From positions 1-54,216 of the forward strand of contig CAKRLV010000017.1 in NCBI GenBank assembly GCA_934359755.1: 54,216 bases of DNA, in the 5' to 3' direction. This document shows positions 35,276 to 43,827 of this stretch, in pieces; position 1 is the stretch's first letter; the number at the start of each line of letters is the position of its first letter. The notes beneath the pieces are model-generated. The model was not told where the DNA came from. It did not search any database and saw only the letters and a list, made by a program, of their open reading frames with translations. This stretch comes from an uncultured Agathobacter sp. (GTDB lineage: Bacteria; Bacillota; Clostridia; Lachnospirales; Lachnospiraceae). A program made the translations under genes and the position numbers.

Positions 35276-35487
35276 GAATCCTCTATTTTTTTTACACATT
35301 CAAGAAGAAATTTATATCTCATTTGCACAGCTTTTGCCTGATAAATATAGTAGTCTATAAGGTCAGGCTCGACTACATTTTCCAGATTAATGTAAACATT
35401 CTGCAAGTCGTTTGTAGTTTTTCGAAGATCCTCCTTGAGAATCGTATATCCGTTATCAATTGGTATTACTTTTTTGAAGATTTTCAT
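35254..35487 (-). CDS. DUF2508 (YaaL-like) small protein
   Basis: The 77-residue protein has the DUF2508 pattern of two helices: a first helix with LRKTTNDLQNVYINLENVVEP and then DLIDYYIYQAKAVQMRYKFLL, close to the family signature of a Tyr/Ile/Gln core with K/R. AGTAGGT precedes the ATG. The family is common in Firmicutes and of unknown function. Its final codons are encoded within the fliS terminator stem. Confidence 0.8.
   Translation of the reverse strand: MKIFKKVIPIDNGYTILKEDLRKTTNDLQNVYINLENVVEPDLIDYYIYQAKAVQMRYKFLLECVKKIEDSHTKNPL
35258..35292 (+). terminator. Terminator of the flagellin/fliS operon inside two gene ends
   Basis: AGAGGATTCT and AGAATCCTCT form a perfect 10-bp stem with a 7-nt loop, followed by A and T8. 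It overlaps the end of fliS and the end of the convergent DUF2508 gene. Confidence 0.93.
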
Positions 35488-35700
35488 ATAGACCTACTTT
35501 CTAAAAATTGTCTTTTTACAAGTATAATCAAAAATGGAAATTCTATACAAAAAAATTAAATATACTATTACGTGTTTTAAAAAATAGCCATTTGACATAC
35601 AAAAAGCAAGGAAATTCGAGCCTTTGAGGGTTATTGAGAATTACTTTATTGTTGTTATTTGGGCACATTTAACAAAATCGAACTTTTGTGGAAAAAGCTA

Positions 35701-35729
35701 TAGACAAGTCAAAACTGTGTTGATATAAT
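35701..35729 (+). promoter_or_regulatory. Sigma-A promoter of the Tad pilus operon
   Basis: TAGACA at 35701-35706, a 17-bp spacer and a perfect TATAAT at 35724-35729, 28 bp before the first gene. Confidence 0.8.
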
Positions 35730-35756
35730 TCAGCACACAAGAGAGGTGATGCATGA

Positions 35757-36278
35757 TTGGATGTTACAGAGATGACATCAACACTGGTAATAGTTATTTT
35801 TTTATTCGTAGCTGTTATACAGGATCTACGCAGTTTGAAAGTCAGTAACCGGCTGATTTTAATAGGGATGTGCGTAGCAGTTCCAATTCAAATTTGGGAG
35901 AGTGGAGTTGGACAAATCGTTTGGATTCTTCCGAACATAATTATTCCGGTTATCGTTTTATATCTTTTTTATCTGTCGAGGATACTTGGAGCGGCAGATA
36001 TCAAATTATTTTCCATGGTAGGTTGTTATTTAAATTTAAGAGAGTTGATTTATAGCATTATTGCTGCATTCATTGTGGGGGCGATTTTAGCTTTATTCAA
36101 AATGATAATATGTGGGAACTTTATCAGCAGAATATCAGCTGGAGCATGCTATATAAAAGAGCTGGCGGTAGGAAACGTCAGAGCTTATGAAGAATGTGAC
36201 GATAGTAGTTTGATTCATTTCTCGATTGCTATATTATTTGGAGTTTTGCTTGTAAAAGTGTATTTGAGTATTACGTAA
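35757..36278 (+). CDS. Prepilin peptidase (A24, TadV/CpaA-like), first copy
   Basis: The 173-residue protein starts at TTG, 7 nt after GAGAGGTGAT. It has several membrane helices and the two A24 aspartate motifs: D-L-R-S-L-K-V-S-N near residue 22, and G-A-A-D-I-K-L-F near 80. It should cleave leader peptides of Flp pilin and pseudopilins. It opens the Tad operon. A second A24-type gene lies at 43209-43634. Confidence 0.85.
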   Translation: MDVTEMTSTLVIVIFLFVAVIQDLRSLKVSNRLILIGMCVAVPIQIWESGVGQIVWILPNIIIPVIVLYLFYLSRILGAADIKLFSMVGCYLNLRELIYSIIAAFIVGAILALFKMIICGNFISRISAGACYIKELAVGNVRAYEECDDSSLIHFSIAILFGVLLVKVYLSIT

Positions 36279-36291
36279 AAGGAGGGATTAT

Positions 36292-37332
36292 ATGCAGAAA
36301 AAGAGAGTGGGGGTCTGTATCGAAGATACAGAATATGAAAAGAGATTCACAAATTGTCTGATGAATCATTACAAAAATAAGCTTGAACTTCACATATATA
36401 CAGGATTAGATCAGTTTTTATCCATGGAAAATATGAGTTTAGATACCATTATTATGTCAGATTGTATTACGTCTGAGGATATGGTGGATGAGATACTAAA
36501 GAAGATTAAGATACCGATAGTGTATTTGAGTGATTTAGGAGAGGAGAAAATAGGTTTTGAAGAGAGAGAAGGAGAAGTATTTATCTTAGAAAAGTACCAG
36601 GAAGTCAACTATATAATTGACGAGATTTTAAAAAATATTGGCAGCGAGATACGGGATGTCAAAGAATGTGGCAGAGTCAGGCTAAAAACAAGGGTATTGG
36701 CGGTGTATTCTTTGTCTGAGAATGAATTTCAGTTACCTTTTGCAATGACACTTGCATCGATTTTAAGTGAAAATGAGCGTGTACTTGTGTTGGATTTACA
36801 GGAAAATAGCGGTCTTACTCATATGACGCATCAGCAGGACGCACCTGGTATGGAAGAATTGATGATAATGGCAGAGACTGGAAAATATTCATACGGAAGA
36901 ATGGCATCATGTATAGGTCATCTTGATGGAATTGATTATATTTTTCCAATGATTAATTCGCAAAGTCTGTGCGAACTTAATGCATCCATCTGTCTGAAAC
37001 TTATTCAGCTGTTGAGTCAGGAACTTGATTATGATGTGATAGTTATCAATCTTGGGGCAAGGTTTATGGGATTTTATGAAGTATTAAACAAATGTCAGGA
37101 AATATATCTGATGCAGAAGAAAGGCGGTTTGTATCAATGGCGTGAGATGGAATTTACTTCCGAATTATCTTCTGGAGGATATAAGAATATAATAGACAAG
37201 CTCATTAAAATCGAGATACCTATGATGACTAATCCTATTACGTCGTGCGAAAGACTCATTGAGCAATGGAGATGGAATGAGTTTGGAGATTTGATCAGAA
37301 ATATAATACCGGGGGCAGTTGCTGGTGGATGA
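36292..37332 (+). CDS. TadZ/CpaE-like pilus-assembly localisation protein
   Basis: The 346-residue protein has an N-terminal receiver-like fold (residues about 1-115) and a MinD-like fold at about 140-345, the TadZ/CpaE layout. Its P-loop position reads AVYSLSENEFQLPFA, without Gly-Lys-Thr, so it may not hydrolyse ATP, as in some TadZ proteins. LVLDLQENSG resembles the Walker A' strand and YDVIVINLG the Walker B strand. It probably fixes the pilus machine at a cell site. It has AGGAGGG upstream and overlaps the TadA gene by 14 nt. Confidence 0.83.
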   Translation: MQKKRVGVCIEDTEYEKRFTNCLMNHYKNKLELHIYTGLDQFLSMENMSLDTIIMSDCITSEDMVDEILKKIKIPIVYLSDLGEEKIGFEEREGEVFILEKYQEVNYIIDEILKNIGSEIRDVKECGRVRLKTRVLAVYSLSENEFQLPFAMTLASILSENERVLVLDLQENSGLTHMTHQQDAPGMEELMIMAETGKYSYGRMASCIGHLDGIDYIFPMINSQSLCELNASICLKLIQLLSQELDYDVIVINLGARFMGFYEVLNKCQEIYLMQKKGGLYQWREMEFTSELSSGGYKNIIDKLIKIEIPMMTNPITSCERLIEQWRWNEFGDLIRNIIPGAVAGG

Positions 37333-38551
37333 ATTAGTGGAGAAGTTCAAAAATCAGGTCATTATGCAAATGGATATGTCTCGTGATATGACAGATAGTG
37401 AGATAGAGGAATTAATTGCAGATGTTGTATCAAGGGAAGCGAGAAAGGAAAGTCTGACTGTAAGACAGAGAGTTGCGTTAGAGACGCAGATATTCAATGC
37501 ACTTAGAAAACTGGATGTATTACAGGAACTCGTGGATAATCCTCAGATTACAGAAATTATGGTAAATGGTCCTAATCATATCTTTTATGAAAAGGATGGT
37601 GCAATACATAGATTTAATGGAGGATTTTCATCTGAAGACAAGATGCAGGATGTTATACAGCAGATAGTTGGACGACATAATAGGGTTGTAAATCAAGCTT
37701 CGCCTATTGTAGATACGAGACTCGCAGATGGATCTAGAGTTAATATAGTATTATCACCAATCTCACTTGAGGGTTCAACAATCTGTATCCGTAAATTTCC
37801 AGAACATCCATTTAGCATGGACAAACTTATAAGTATTGGGGCAATATCACAAGAGGCAGCACATTTTCTAGAGATATTAGTAGAGGCAAAATACAATATC
37901 TTCATTTCAGGGGGAACAGGTTCTGGCAAAACAACGTTCCTAAATGCGCTTTCGCAGTATATTCCACATGATGAGAGAATTATTACAATTGAAGATTCGG
38001 CAGAATTACAGTTACAAGGTGCCGAGAATGTAGTTCGACTAGAAACTCGAAATGCAAATACGCAAGGCGTTGAGCCGATTACAATCAGAGATTTAATCAG
38101 GACATCCTTGAGATTACGACCTGACAGGATAATTGTCGGGGAGTGTAGAGGCGAGGAGGCTCTTGATATGTTAGCTGCTATGAACACAGGTCACGATGGC
38201 AGTTTGTCCACAGGGCATGCTAATTCGTGTAGAGATATTCTATCCAGGCTTGAAACTATGGTAATAATGGGAAAGGATTTGCCAATTGCAGCTATTAGAA
38301 GCCAGATTGCATCTGGAATAGATATAATTGTGCAGCTTGGCAGAATAAGAGACAAAAGTAGAAAAGTGCTTGAAATTGCTGAAATTGACGGAGTTGTGAA
38401 TGGTGAAATTAAGTTAAGAACACTGTATAAGTTTGTAGAAGATAAAAGAGAAAGTGGTATTAGCAAGTATGTGAAAGTCCATGGAAAATTGATGGAAAGA
38501 AATAGGCTGATACATGATGAAAAATTAATTGCAGCAGGTCTGGAGGTCTAG
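37319..38551 (+). CDS. TadA/CpaF-type pilus assembly ATPase
   Basis: The 410-residue hexameric ATPase powers pilus extrusion. Visible motifs are the N-terminal helical domain (about 20-90), Walker A GGTGSGKTT with Lys204, an Asp box ITIEDSAELQ, a Walker B region (PDRIIVGECRGEEAL), and a His box (STGHANS). The start is TTG within the end of the tadZ gene; GTG at 37325 is the alternative. The tadB gene begins 1 nt after its stop. Confidence 0.93.
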   Translation: MLVDELVEKFKNQVIMQMDMSRDMTDSEIEELIADVVSREARKESLTVRQRVALETQIFNALRKLDVLQELVDNPQITEIMVNGPNHIFYEKDGAIHRFNGGFSSEDKMQDVIQQIVGRHNRVVNQASPIVDTRLADGSRVNIVLSPISLEGSTICIRKFPEHPFSMDKLISIGAISQEAAHFLEILVEAKYNIFISGGTGSGKTTFLNALSQYIPHDERIITIEDSAELQLQGAENVVRLETRNANTQGVEPITIRDLIRTSLRLRPDRIIVGECRGEEALDMLAAMNTGHDGSLSTGHANSCRDILSRLETMVIMGKDLPIAAIRSQIASGIDIIVQLGRIRDKSRKVLEIAEIDGVVNGEIKLRTLYKFVEDKRESGISKYVKVHGKLMERNRLIHDEKLIAAGLEV

Positions 38552-38552
38552 G

Positions 38553-39290
38553 ATGGACTATTCAAAATATAATGTGTCTTTTAAGGAGAAGATTTTACTG
38601 TTATTGGTAGCTATTATTGCAGCATTTGTGATTTCATATCTATTTTATGACAGTATATGGGGGATGGTTATTTTACCTGTTTTTGTGGTTGTGATTAAAA
38701 AAATATATGTGGGTAAGAAAATCGATATGCAAAAGGATACACTTACAGAAGAATTTATTGATTTCCTGAAAAATATAAGTACTGCCATGTTGGCAGGATA
38801 CTCTATTGAGAATGCCTGGATGGAGGGACAAAAGGAATTGGGGCTATTGCATGGTAAAAATAGCTTAATGTATAGGGAAATCAGTGAAATGAATAGAGCT
38901 ATTACAGTCAATATGCCATTAGAGAATGTACTTGAGAAGTTTGCGAATCGGACAGGTGTAGATGAAATTCAGAGTTTTGCAGAGATTTTTAATTTTGCAA
39001 AGCGTTCGGGAGGCGATTTTGTAGGAATTATTGATTCGACTACTAATAGATTGTCTCAGAAATATGAGACGTATCGGGAGATAGAAGTGTCTTTAACTTC
39101 AAAGAAGCTTGAACAGAAAATAATGAATGGAATACCTGTTTTTATACTTGCATATTTAAAGTTGACTTCGGCCGATTATATGGAGGTGCTATATGGAAAT
39201 ATGGTAGGAATTATTTTCATGACTGTTTGTTTAGTGGCATATGGAGGTGCAATATTATTATCGGAGAAAATCGTAAATATATCAGTATAG
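38553..39290 (+). CDS. TadB-type inner-membrane platform protein
   Basis: The ATG at 38553 follows GGAGG 6 nt upstream; an in-frame upstream start lies within tadA and is not needed. The 245-residue protein has two N-terminal helices, a T2SSF (GspF-like) cytosolic domain with FLKNISTAMLAGYSIENAW and SFAEIFNFAKRSGGDFVGII, and two C-terminal helices. It forms the membrane platform for the TadA ATPase along with TadC. Confidence 0.88.
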   Translation: MDYSKYNVSFKEKILLLLVAIIAAFVISYLFYDSIWGMVILPVFVVVIKKIYVGKKIDMQKDTLTEEFIDFLKNISTAMLAGYSIENAWMEGQKELGLLHGKNSLMYREISEMNRAITVNMPLENVLEKFANRTGVDEIQSFAEIFNFAKRSGGDFVGIIDSTTNRLSQKYETYREIEVSLTSKKLEQKIMNGIPVFILAYLKLTSADYMEVLYGNMVGIIFMTVCLVAYGGAILLSEKIVNISV

Positions 39291-40474
39291 CGTTTTTACT
39301 TATATTTTTTGTAATTATGGCGGCAGTATCAGAAAGATCAGATAGCGTAATTGGTAAGAAAGGGGAGATTGCAAGAAGCAAACCTGGTGGCGGTGAGAAT
39401 AAATATGAATTAACACTTAATGCCGATGGACTTGAGAAAGATTACAAATATGATGTAACGGTTGATGCTGAACAGCTTACTGATGAAGAGTCACAAAATT
39501 GCATATATAAAGCAGAAGATGAGATAGACGAAACATTCTTTTCAAAAGGGGAATCAGCGGAAAAAGTCACATCTGATGTAAATATGAAAGAGCAGTATGT
39601 AAATGGTCTTGTAACAGCAGAATGGATTTTAAGTGATTATGAGACAGTAAGTGTGGATGGAGAGATAATAAGTGATGGGCTTAAGAAATCAGGAAATCTT
39701 GTGACAGCGGAGGTGACTCTTTCCTGCGGTGACCAAAAGATAGTTTATACATTTTCATTTGTTGTTTTTCCTAAGGAATTATCACAGCAGGAAAAATTCG
39801 TAAAGGATGTTGATACAGCAATTAAAAAGGAGATGAGCAAAAAGGGGGTATCAGATGTTGTTCTTCCCAAAGAAGTTAATGGAATAAAACTAAATTGGAG
39901 TGAAACAAAAGAAAATCTGGTTATAAAGGTCATATTTATTGAGATTGCAGTTTGTTTTCTCTTGTACTATGCAAGGAAAGAAAAAGAAAAGCAGAATATT
40001 AAGGCCAGACAGGACAGCATGAGACTTGATTATGCGGAAGTTGTCAGCAAATTGGCTATTTTACTGGGTGCAGGGATGTCAATAAAACAGGCATGGAATA
40101 GAATTTCCGCTCAAAACTCTAATAAGAGGTCAAAACAAAAAATAAAAAGGAGACCTGTATATGAGGAAATGTTAGTGACCTCTCATGAAATTCAGGATGG
40201 TGTAAGCGAGAGAATTGCATATCAGAGGTTTGGAGAAAGGACTGGTGTAAACGAATATCACCGTTTATCACGCCTTTTAGTTCAAAATATGCAAAAAGGA
40301 AATAGAAGTATTTGCTCTATTTTGGAAGAAGAGGCAGAAAATGCCTATGAGCAGAGACGATTATTAGCAAAAAAAATTGGAGAAGAGGCAGGCACAAAGA
40401 TGTTGATACCGTTAATGCTTATGATGGTTATTGTAATAGCTATTGTGGCAGTGCCGGCAGTGCTTAGTTTCTAA
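39257..40474 (+). CDS. TadC-type platform protein, probably starting at ATT
   Basis: The 405-residue protein has an N-terminal helix (residues about 10-25), a region of about 190 residues predicted outside or in the cytosol, and a C-terminal T2SSF-like domain with LAILLGAGMSIKQAW and EYHRLSRLLVQNMQKG, then helices. The frame has a TTG at 39227 with no binding site. GGAGGT at 39243-39248 is followed 8 nt later by ATT at 39257, a better start. The large N-terminal insert is unusual for TadC. It overlaps tadB by 34 nt. Confidence 0.78.
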   Translation: MIGENRKYISIAFLLIFFVIMAAVSERSDSVIGKKGEIARSKPGGGENKYELTLNADGLEKDYKYDVTVDAEQLTDEESQNCIYKAEDEIDETFFSKGESAEKVTSDVNMKEQYVNGLVTAEWILSDYETVSVDGEIISDGLKKSGNLVTAEVTLSCGDQKIVYTFSFVVFPKELSQQEKFVKDVDTAIKKEMSKKGVSDVVLPKEVNGIKLNWSETKENLVIKVIFIEIAVCFLLYYARKEKEKQNIKARQDSMRLDYAEVVSKLAILLGAGMSIKQAWNRISAQNSNKRSKQKIKRRPVYEEMLVTSHEIQDGVSERIAYQRFGERTGVNEYHRLSRLLVQNMQKGNRSICSILEEEAENAYEQRRLLAKKIGEEAGTKMLIPLMLMMVIVIAIVAVPAVLSF

Positions 40475-40490
40475 TGAAAGGAGAAAAATT

Positions 40491-40658
40491 ATGTTAGGAT
40501 TTAAGAATTTTTTACAGGAAGAAAGAGCAGCAGGAGTGGTGGAAATGATACTAATTATTGTTGTATTAATAGGTATAGTATTAATTTTCAAAAGCAAATT
40601 GACAACGTTAGTCAATTCGATTTTTAGAACAATAACAGAAAGATCTGGAACTGTATAG
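40491..40658 (+). CDS. Flp-type pilin
   Basis: The ATG at 40491 follows AAAGGAG and gives 55 residues. A charged leader ends in RAAG, then V-V-E-M-I-L, then a single hydrophobic helix, the class III (Flp) prepilin pattern with a cleavage after Gly and a Glu at mature position 3-4 (canonical Flp has Glu at 5). It is the likely major pilus subunit, set between the assembly genes and pseudopilin genes. Its stop overlaps the next start by 1 nt. Confidence 0.88.
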   Translation: MLGFKNFLQEERAAGVVEMILIIVVLIGIVLIFKSKLTTLVNSIFRTITERSGTV

Positions 40659-42280
40659 TGAGACGCCGTAATTTCAAAGGAAGTTTTTCAGTTTTTGCAG
40701 CCATATCATTTATGTTAATTGTGCAGTTTCTTTTTACTATGATAGAGGCTGCACGATATGTTGAAATGAAGAAAGTGACTAAAATGCAATCAGAGTCTCA
40801 GGTTGAGTCTCTGTTTGCAGAGTATTGTAAGCCATTATGGGATGAGTATCATTTTTTAGCAGTAGATGCAGATACAGATTACATAAAAGTAAAATTAGCT
40901 GAGTCGGCAGATAAGTTTTCAAGTCTGAGTACTGGCAATATATTTTCTAACAGAACTAGTTTTATCAGAAGTGTGTTAGATACAATGGATATAGTTAATT
41001 TGGAGCTTGTAACAGATGAAAGTGGCCAGATTTTCGAGGCAGAAATAAGCAGCTATATGAGAAATAATATAGCTTACGAAACTGCAAGACGTATATATGA
41101 CCAGAATAATGCATTAAATGATCTGACAGATTCTTCACAATACGATGACTCTTCGATAGACAATGCATTGGATGTAATTAGTAATCCGCAAGATTATCAG
41201 AATGATACAGATCAGACAAGCATAACTCAGACAAGTATAGATCAGGCAAGTACAGATCAGGCAAGTATAGATCAGACAAGTATGAATCAGGCAAATATAG
41301 ATCAGGCAAGTAGGAATCGGGCAAGTAGGAATCAGGGAGGCAAAAATCCGCAAGGAAGAACTATGTACACTACACAAGGTTCGGATAGTACAACGCAGGA
41401 TGGCACAACTTTAAGTGAGGTCAGAGACATACAAAGTACAGGAATATTGGCACTTGTATTAGGTAGCAATACAACTGTATCAGGCAAATCAATTGACAAT
41501 TCAAATGTAGTATCAAAGCGGCAGCTATCACAGGGAATAAATGTAGAAAGACCTGGAAATGGCTGGCTAGATAAAGTGATGATGCAGCAATATATACAGT
41601 CATATATGTCATCGTATACTAATCCTATTGATAATCGTGCACTTAAGTATGAATGTGAGTACTTAATTTGTGGAAAGAAAGATGATAAGGCAAATCTTAA
41701 AGGAACAATAAATCGGATTCTTGCAATAAGAGAAGCTGCCAATTTTGCATATATTTTGAGTAATCCAGCAAAAATGCAGGAGGTTACAGCTCTTGCAACA
41801 GCAATAGGAGGGGCGACTCTCAATCCAGCAGCAATTTTAGCCATTGAATCTGGATTAATAGCAACATGGGCATATTGTGAAAGCATACTTGATTTACGTG
41901 CATTACTTCAGGGTGATAAGGTTCCGATTATGAAAAGTGATACTACTTGGACATCAGGACTTTCAGGCATAACTACACTATTATCAGGAAACGCAAAGGC
42001 TATAAGTAGTGAAGCAGGTATATCTTATCAGAATTACCTTGGTTTTCTTATTATATCGAGCAGTACAGAAAAAATTGCTTATAGAACAATGGATATGTTT
42101 GAGAAGACAATTAATGCGATTGAAGGGTATGAAGATGTAAAGATAGATAATATGTTTTGCAAGATAGGAATAAATATAGACTATAAATATGACACAGTGT
42201 TTGCAGGAATGGTCAGTATGATAAGTGAAAATACTGGATTACTCAGAATTCGTCAACATGCAAAATATGCATATTTTTAA
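40658..42280 (+). CDS. TadE/TadG-like (DUF5702-type) pseudopilin-associated protein with pentapeptide repeats
   Basis: The 540-residue protein starts at GTG overlapping the Flp stop (TAGTG). It has an N-terminal transmembrane segment (FSVFAAISFMLIVQFLFTM) followed by an extracellular domain. Residues 184-228 hold nine near-identical pentapeptides. A central helical domain precedes about 150 residues with GTINRILAIREAANFAYIL. The N-terminus resembles TadG-like minor components, and the name DUF5702 is recalled rather than searched. Its role is in pilus assembly or tip display. It lies 20 bp before the next gene. Confidence 0.72.
   Translation: MRRRNFKGSFSVFAAISFMLIVQFLFTMIEAARYVEMKKVTKMQSESQVESLFAEYCKPLWDEYHFLAVDADTDYIKVKLAESADKFSSLSTGNIFSNRTSFIRSVLDTMDIVNLELVTDESGQIFEAEISSYMRNNIAYETARRIYDQNNALNDLTDSSQYDDSSIDNALDVISNPQDYQNDTDQTSITQTSIDQASTDQASIDQTSMNQANIDQASRNRASRNQGGKNPQGRTMYTTQGSDSTTQDGTTLSEVRDIQSTGILALVLGSNTTVSGKSIDNSNVVSKRQLSQGINVERPGNGWLDKVMMQQYIQSYMSSYTNPIDNRALKYECEYLICGKKDDKANLKGTINRILAIREAANFAYILSNPAKMQEVTALATAIGGATLNPAAILAIESGLIATWAYCESILDLRALLQGDKVPIMKSDTTWTSGLSGITTLLSGNAKAISSEAGISYQNYLGFLIISSSTEKIAYRTMDMFEKTINAIEGYEDVKIDNMFCKIGINIDYKYDTVFAGMVSMISENTGLLRIRQHAKYAYF
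41207..41341 (+). repeat. 15-bp coding repeat, nine pentapeptides
   Basis: Peptides TDQTS, ITQTS, IDQAS, TDQAS, IDQTS, MNQAN, IDQAS, RNRAS, RNQGG follow in tandem, DNA unit near AGTATAGATCAGGCA. A flexible Ser/Gln/Asp linker is likely, and copy number may vary between strains. Confidence 0.93.
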
Positions 42281-42284
42281 AGAA

Positions 42285-42422
42285 AGGAGGGTGCATAAGG
42301 GTGTCTCTTTGGAATTTCGCAACTTTAAAACAACCTACAACAAAACCTCTCCCAAAGGGTTTTCGTAATTTTATATTCAGATTCCCCAGCGAGCGCAAAG
42401 GGATACCCTTATGTGCCCTCTT
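42285..42422. repeat. Large palindromic element at the pseudopilin gene start
   Basis: Arms 42285-42311 and 42396-42422 pair over 27 positions with all five mismatches being G-T wobble. The core has a second hairpin, AAAACC/GGTTTT near 42342-42363. The element covers the ribosome binding site and the first 40 codons of the downstream gene. Confidence 0.8.
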
Positions 42423-43197
42423 GAAAAATATAAAACAAAATTTATCACTTAAACTTAAGGCTTCATATACAGTTGAAGCAGCAATCATAATACCGCTAGT
42501 GGTAGGATTCTGGGTAAGTATTATGCTGTTTTTCAGAATTTTACAAGTTCAGACAGGAGTATCGGAGGCAATAAATTATGCCGGAAGAATGACTGCAGTT
42601 GAAAGCAGCACTGTCAATTCGACAACTGCACTTAAGTTGTCAGCAAAAGGCTTTTTTATGTCTGAGATAAGAGAACATGGAACAGTTGACAGGTATGTTA
42701 AAGGTGGAAAACTTGGAATCTCACTTTTAAAGTCAAAGGTGTCGGATGATTATATTGAACTTATTGCTGAATATAAAGTAAAGCTTCCGATTAATTTTTT
42801 TGGGATTAGATATTTCTCATTGGAACAGCATAGTTATCACAGAAAATGGAATGGTAAGCAAATACAAAATGAAGAAAATCAATATGTATATTACACAGAC
42901 AATGGACAGGTTTATCATTTGAGTTGTGCATGTAATTATCTTGATTTGAGTATACATACAGCATGTTATTCGCAAATAAGCGGGCTGAGAAACAGAAACG
43001 GACACAGATACAGCGCGTGTTCGTGTAGAGCGGAAAATATTACCGACAGTTCTGTGGTGTATATAACGGATTATGGTCAAAGATATCACAGTAATTTGCA
43101 CTGCAGAGGGTTAAAAAGGACGATTCATATGGTTAAATTGTCAGATGTGGGCAATAGAAGGTTGTGCTCGAAGTGCAATCAGTCATCACATCAGTAA
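42301..43197 (+). CDS. TadE-like pseudopilin with two C-terminal Cys/His zinc-like modules
   Basis: From GTG 42301 the protein has 298 residues, but the first 40 arise from a palindromic element. TTG at 42421 would give MKNIKQNLSLKLKASYTVEAA, a natural TadE-like N-terminus with a prepilin-style hydrophobic helix. The C-terminus (about 196-295) holds two related Cys/His modules, YHLSCACNYL and YHSNLHCRGL, each followed by a Cys pair (CSC or CSKC), like the metal-binding modules of Ada-type and competence proteins. It could be a pilus component that binds metal or DNA. A strong AAAGGAGGG lies just before the GTG. Confidence 0.75.
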   Translation: MSLWNFATLKQPTTKPLPKGFRNFIFRFPSERKGIPLCALLKNIKQNLSLKLKASYTVEAAIIIPLVVGFWVSIMLFFRILQVQTGVSEAINYAGRMTAVESSTVNSTTALKLSAKGFFMSEIREHGTVDRYVKGGKLGISLLKSKVSDDYIELIAEYKVKLPINFFGIRYFSLEQHSYHRKWNGKQIQNEENQYVYYTDNGQVYHLSCACNYLDLSIHTACYSQISGLRNRNGHRYSACSCRAENITDSSVVYITDYGQRYHSNLHCRGLKRTIHMVKLSDVGNRRLCSKCNQSSHQ

Positions 43198-43208
43198 TAG
43201 GAGTTGGT

Positions 43209-43634
43209 ATGGAGATGGTAGAACAGATAATTTTAGCAATGGGACTTTTTATAAATGCAATACTTGACATAAAAAAGAGGCAAATTTCTGTGTTAGTTGT
43301 ACTTTTGATGGCAATATTTGAGATAGGATATAAATTCTATTATGATTTAATTTTGTTCCCGGAGTGTATATTATCAATAATCCCAGGATTAATTATGATA
43401 ATTATCTCTTTTTTCAGCGATCAAAGTATTGGATATGGTGATGGTCTATTAGTCATGTGTCTTGGACTGTATATGATGGTGGAACAGATATTGTTTATAG
43501 GAATAATATCGGTAACAATTGCAGGAGTTTTTGCAATAATTTTGGTGATATTTGGTCACAAGAAGAAAAATTATGAGATTCCATTTGTTCCGTTTATGGT
43601 TATAGGATATGGAATGATGAAAGGGATGATTTGA
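43209..43634 (+). CDS. Prepilin peptidase-like protein (A24), second copy
   Basis: The ATG at 43209 has AGGAG 5 nt upstream; an earlier in-frame GTG at 43164 overlaps the previous gene. The 141-residue protein is mostly membrane, with DIKKRQIS near residue 20 and GYGDG near 78, the two aspartates of A24 peptidases. It lacks the cytosolic N-terminal domain of full-length PilD. It may process a subset of pseudopilins. It shares its stop base with the next start (TGATG). Confidence 0.82.
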   Translation: MEMVEQIILAMGLFINAILDIKKRQISVLVVLLMAIFEIGYKFYYDLILFPECILSIIPGLIMIIISFFSDQSIGYGDGLLVMCLGLYMMVEQILFIGIISVTIAGVFAIILVIFGHKKKNYEIPFVPFMVIGYGMMKGMI

Positions 43635-43816
43635 TGCTTAAAGGAAGTTTTACAGTAGAGGCTACTTTTATTATGATTATTTTTCTATCAATAATAAGCA
43701 TAACTTTGAATATGGGGATTGATTTATATAGAGAAATACAAAGTACACATGAGGAGCAGATGAGAGAAGAATTATGGCTGGTAGATGATTTTTATAGGTT
43801 AGCAATTTTTGAGTGA
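43634..43816 (+). CDS. Small TadE/TadF-like pseudopilin
   Basis: The 60-residue protein has a short leader, KGSFTVEATFIMIIFL, and a single helix ending near residue 30, then a charged tail. S-F-T-V-E-A closely matches S-Y-T-V-E-A in the neighbouring TadE-like protein. The start overlaps the previous stop as TGATG. It is complete though very short. It is a likely minor pilin, processed at K-G/S. Confidence 0.75.
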   Translation: MLKGSFTVEATFIMIIFLSIISITLNMGIDLYREIQSTHEEQMREELWLVDDFYRLAIFE

Positions 43817-43827
43817 AGGGATACGGT

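Noticed and set aside
42243..42488. Minus-strand open frame across the palindromic element
   Set aside because: The near-palindrome makes both strands open; it has no binding site and covers two supported genes' ends.
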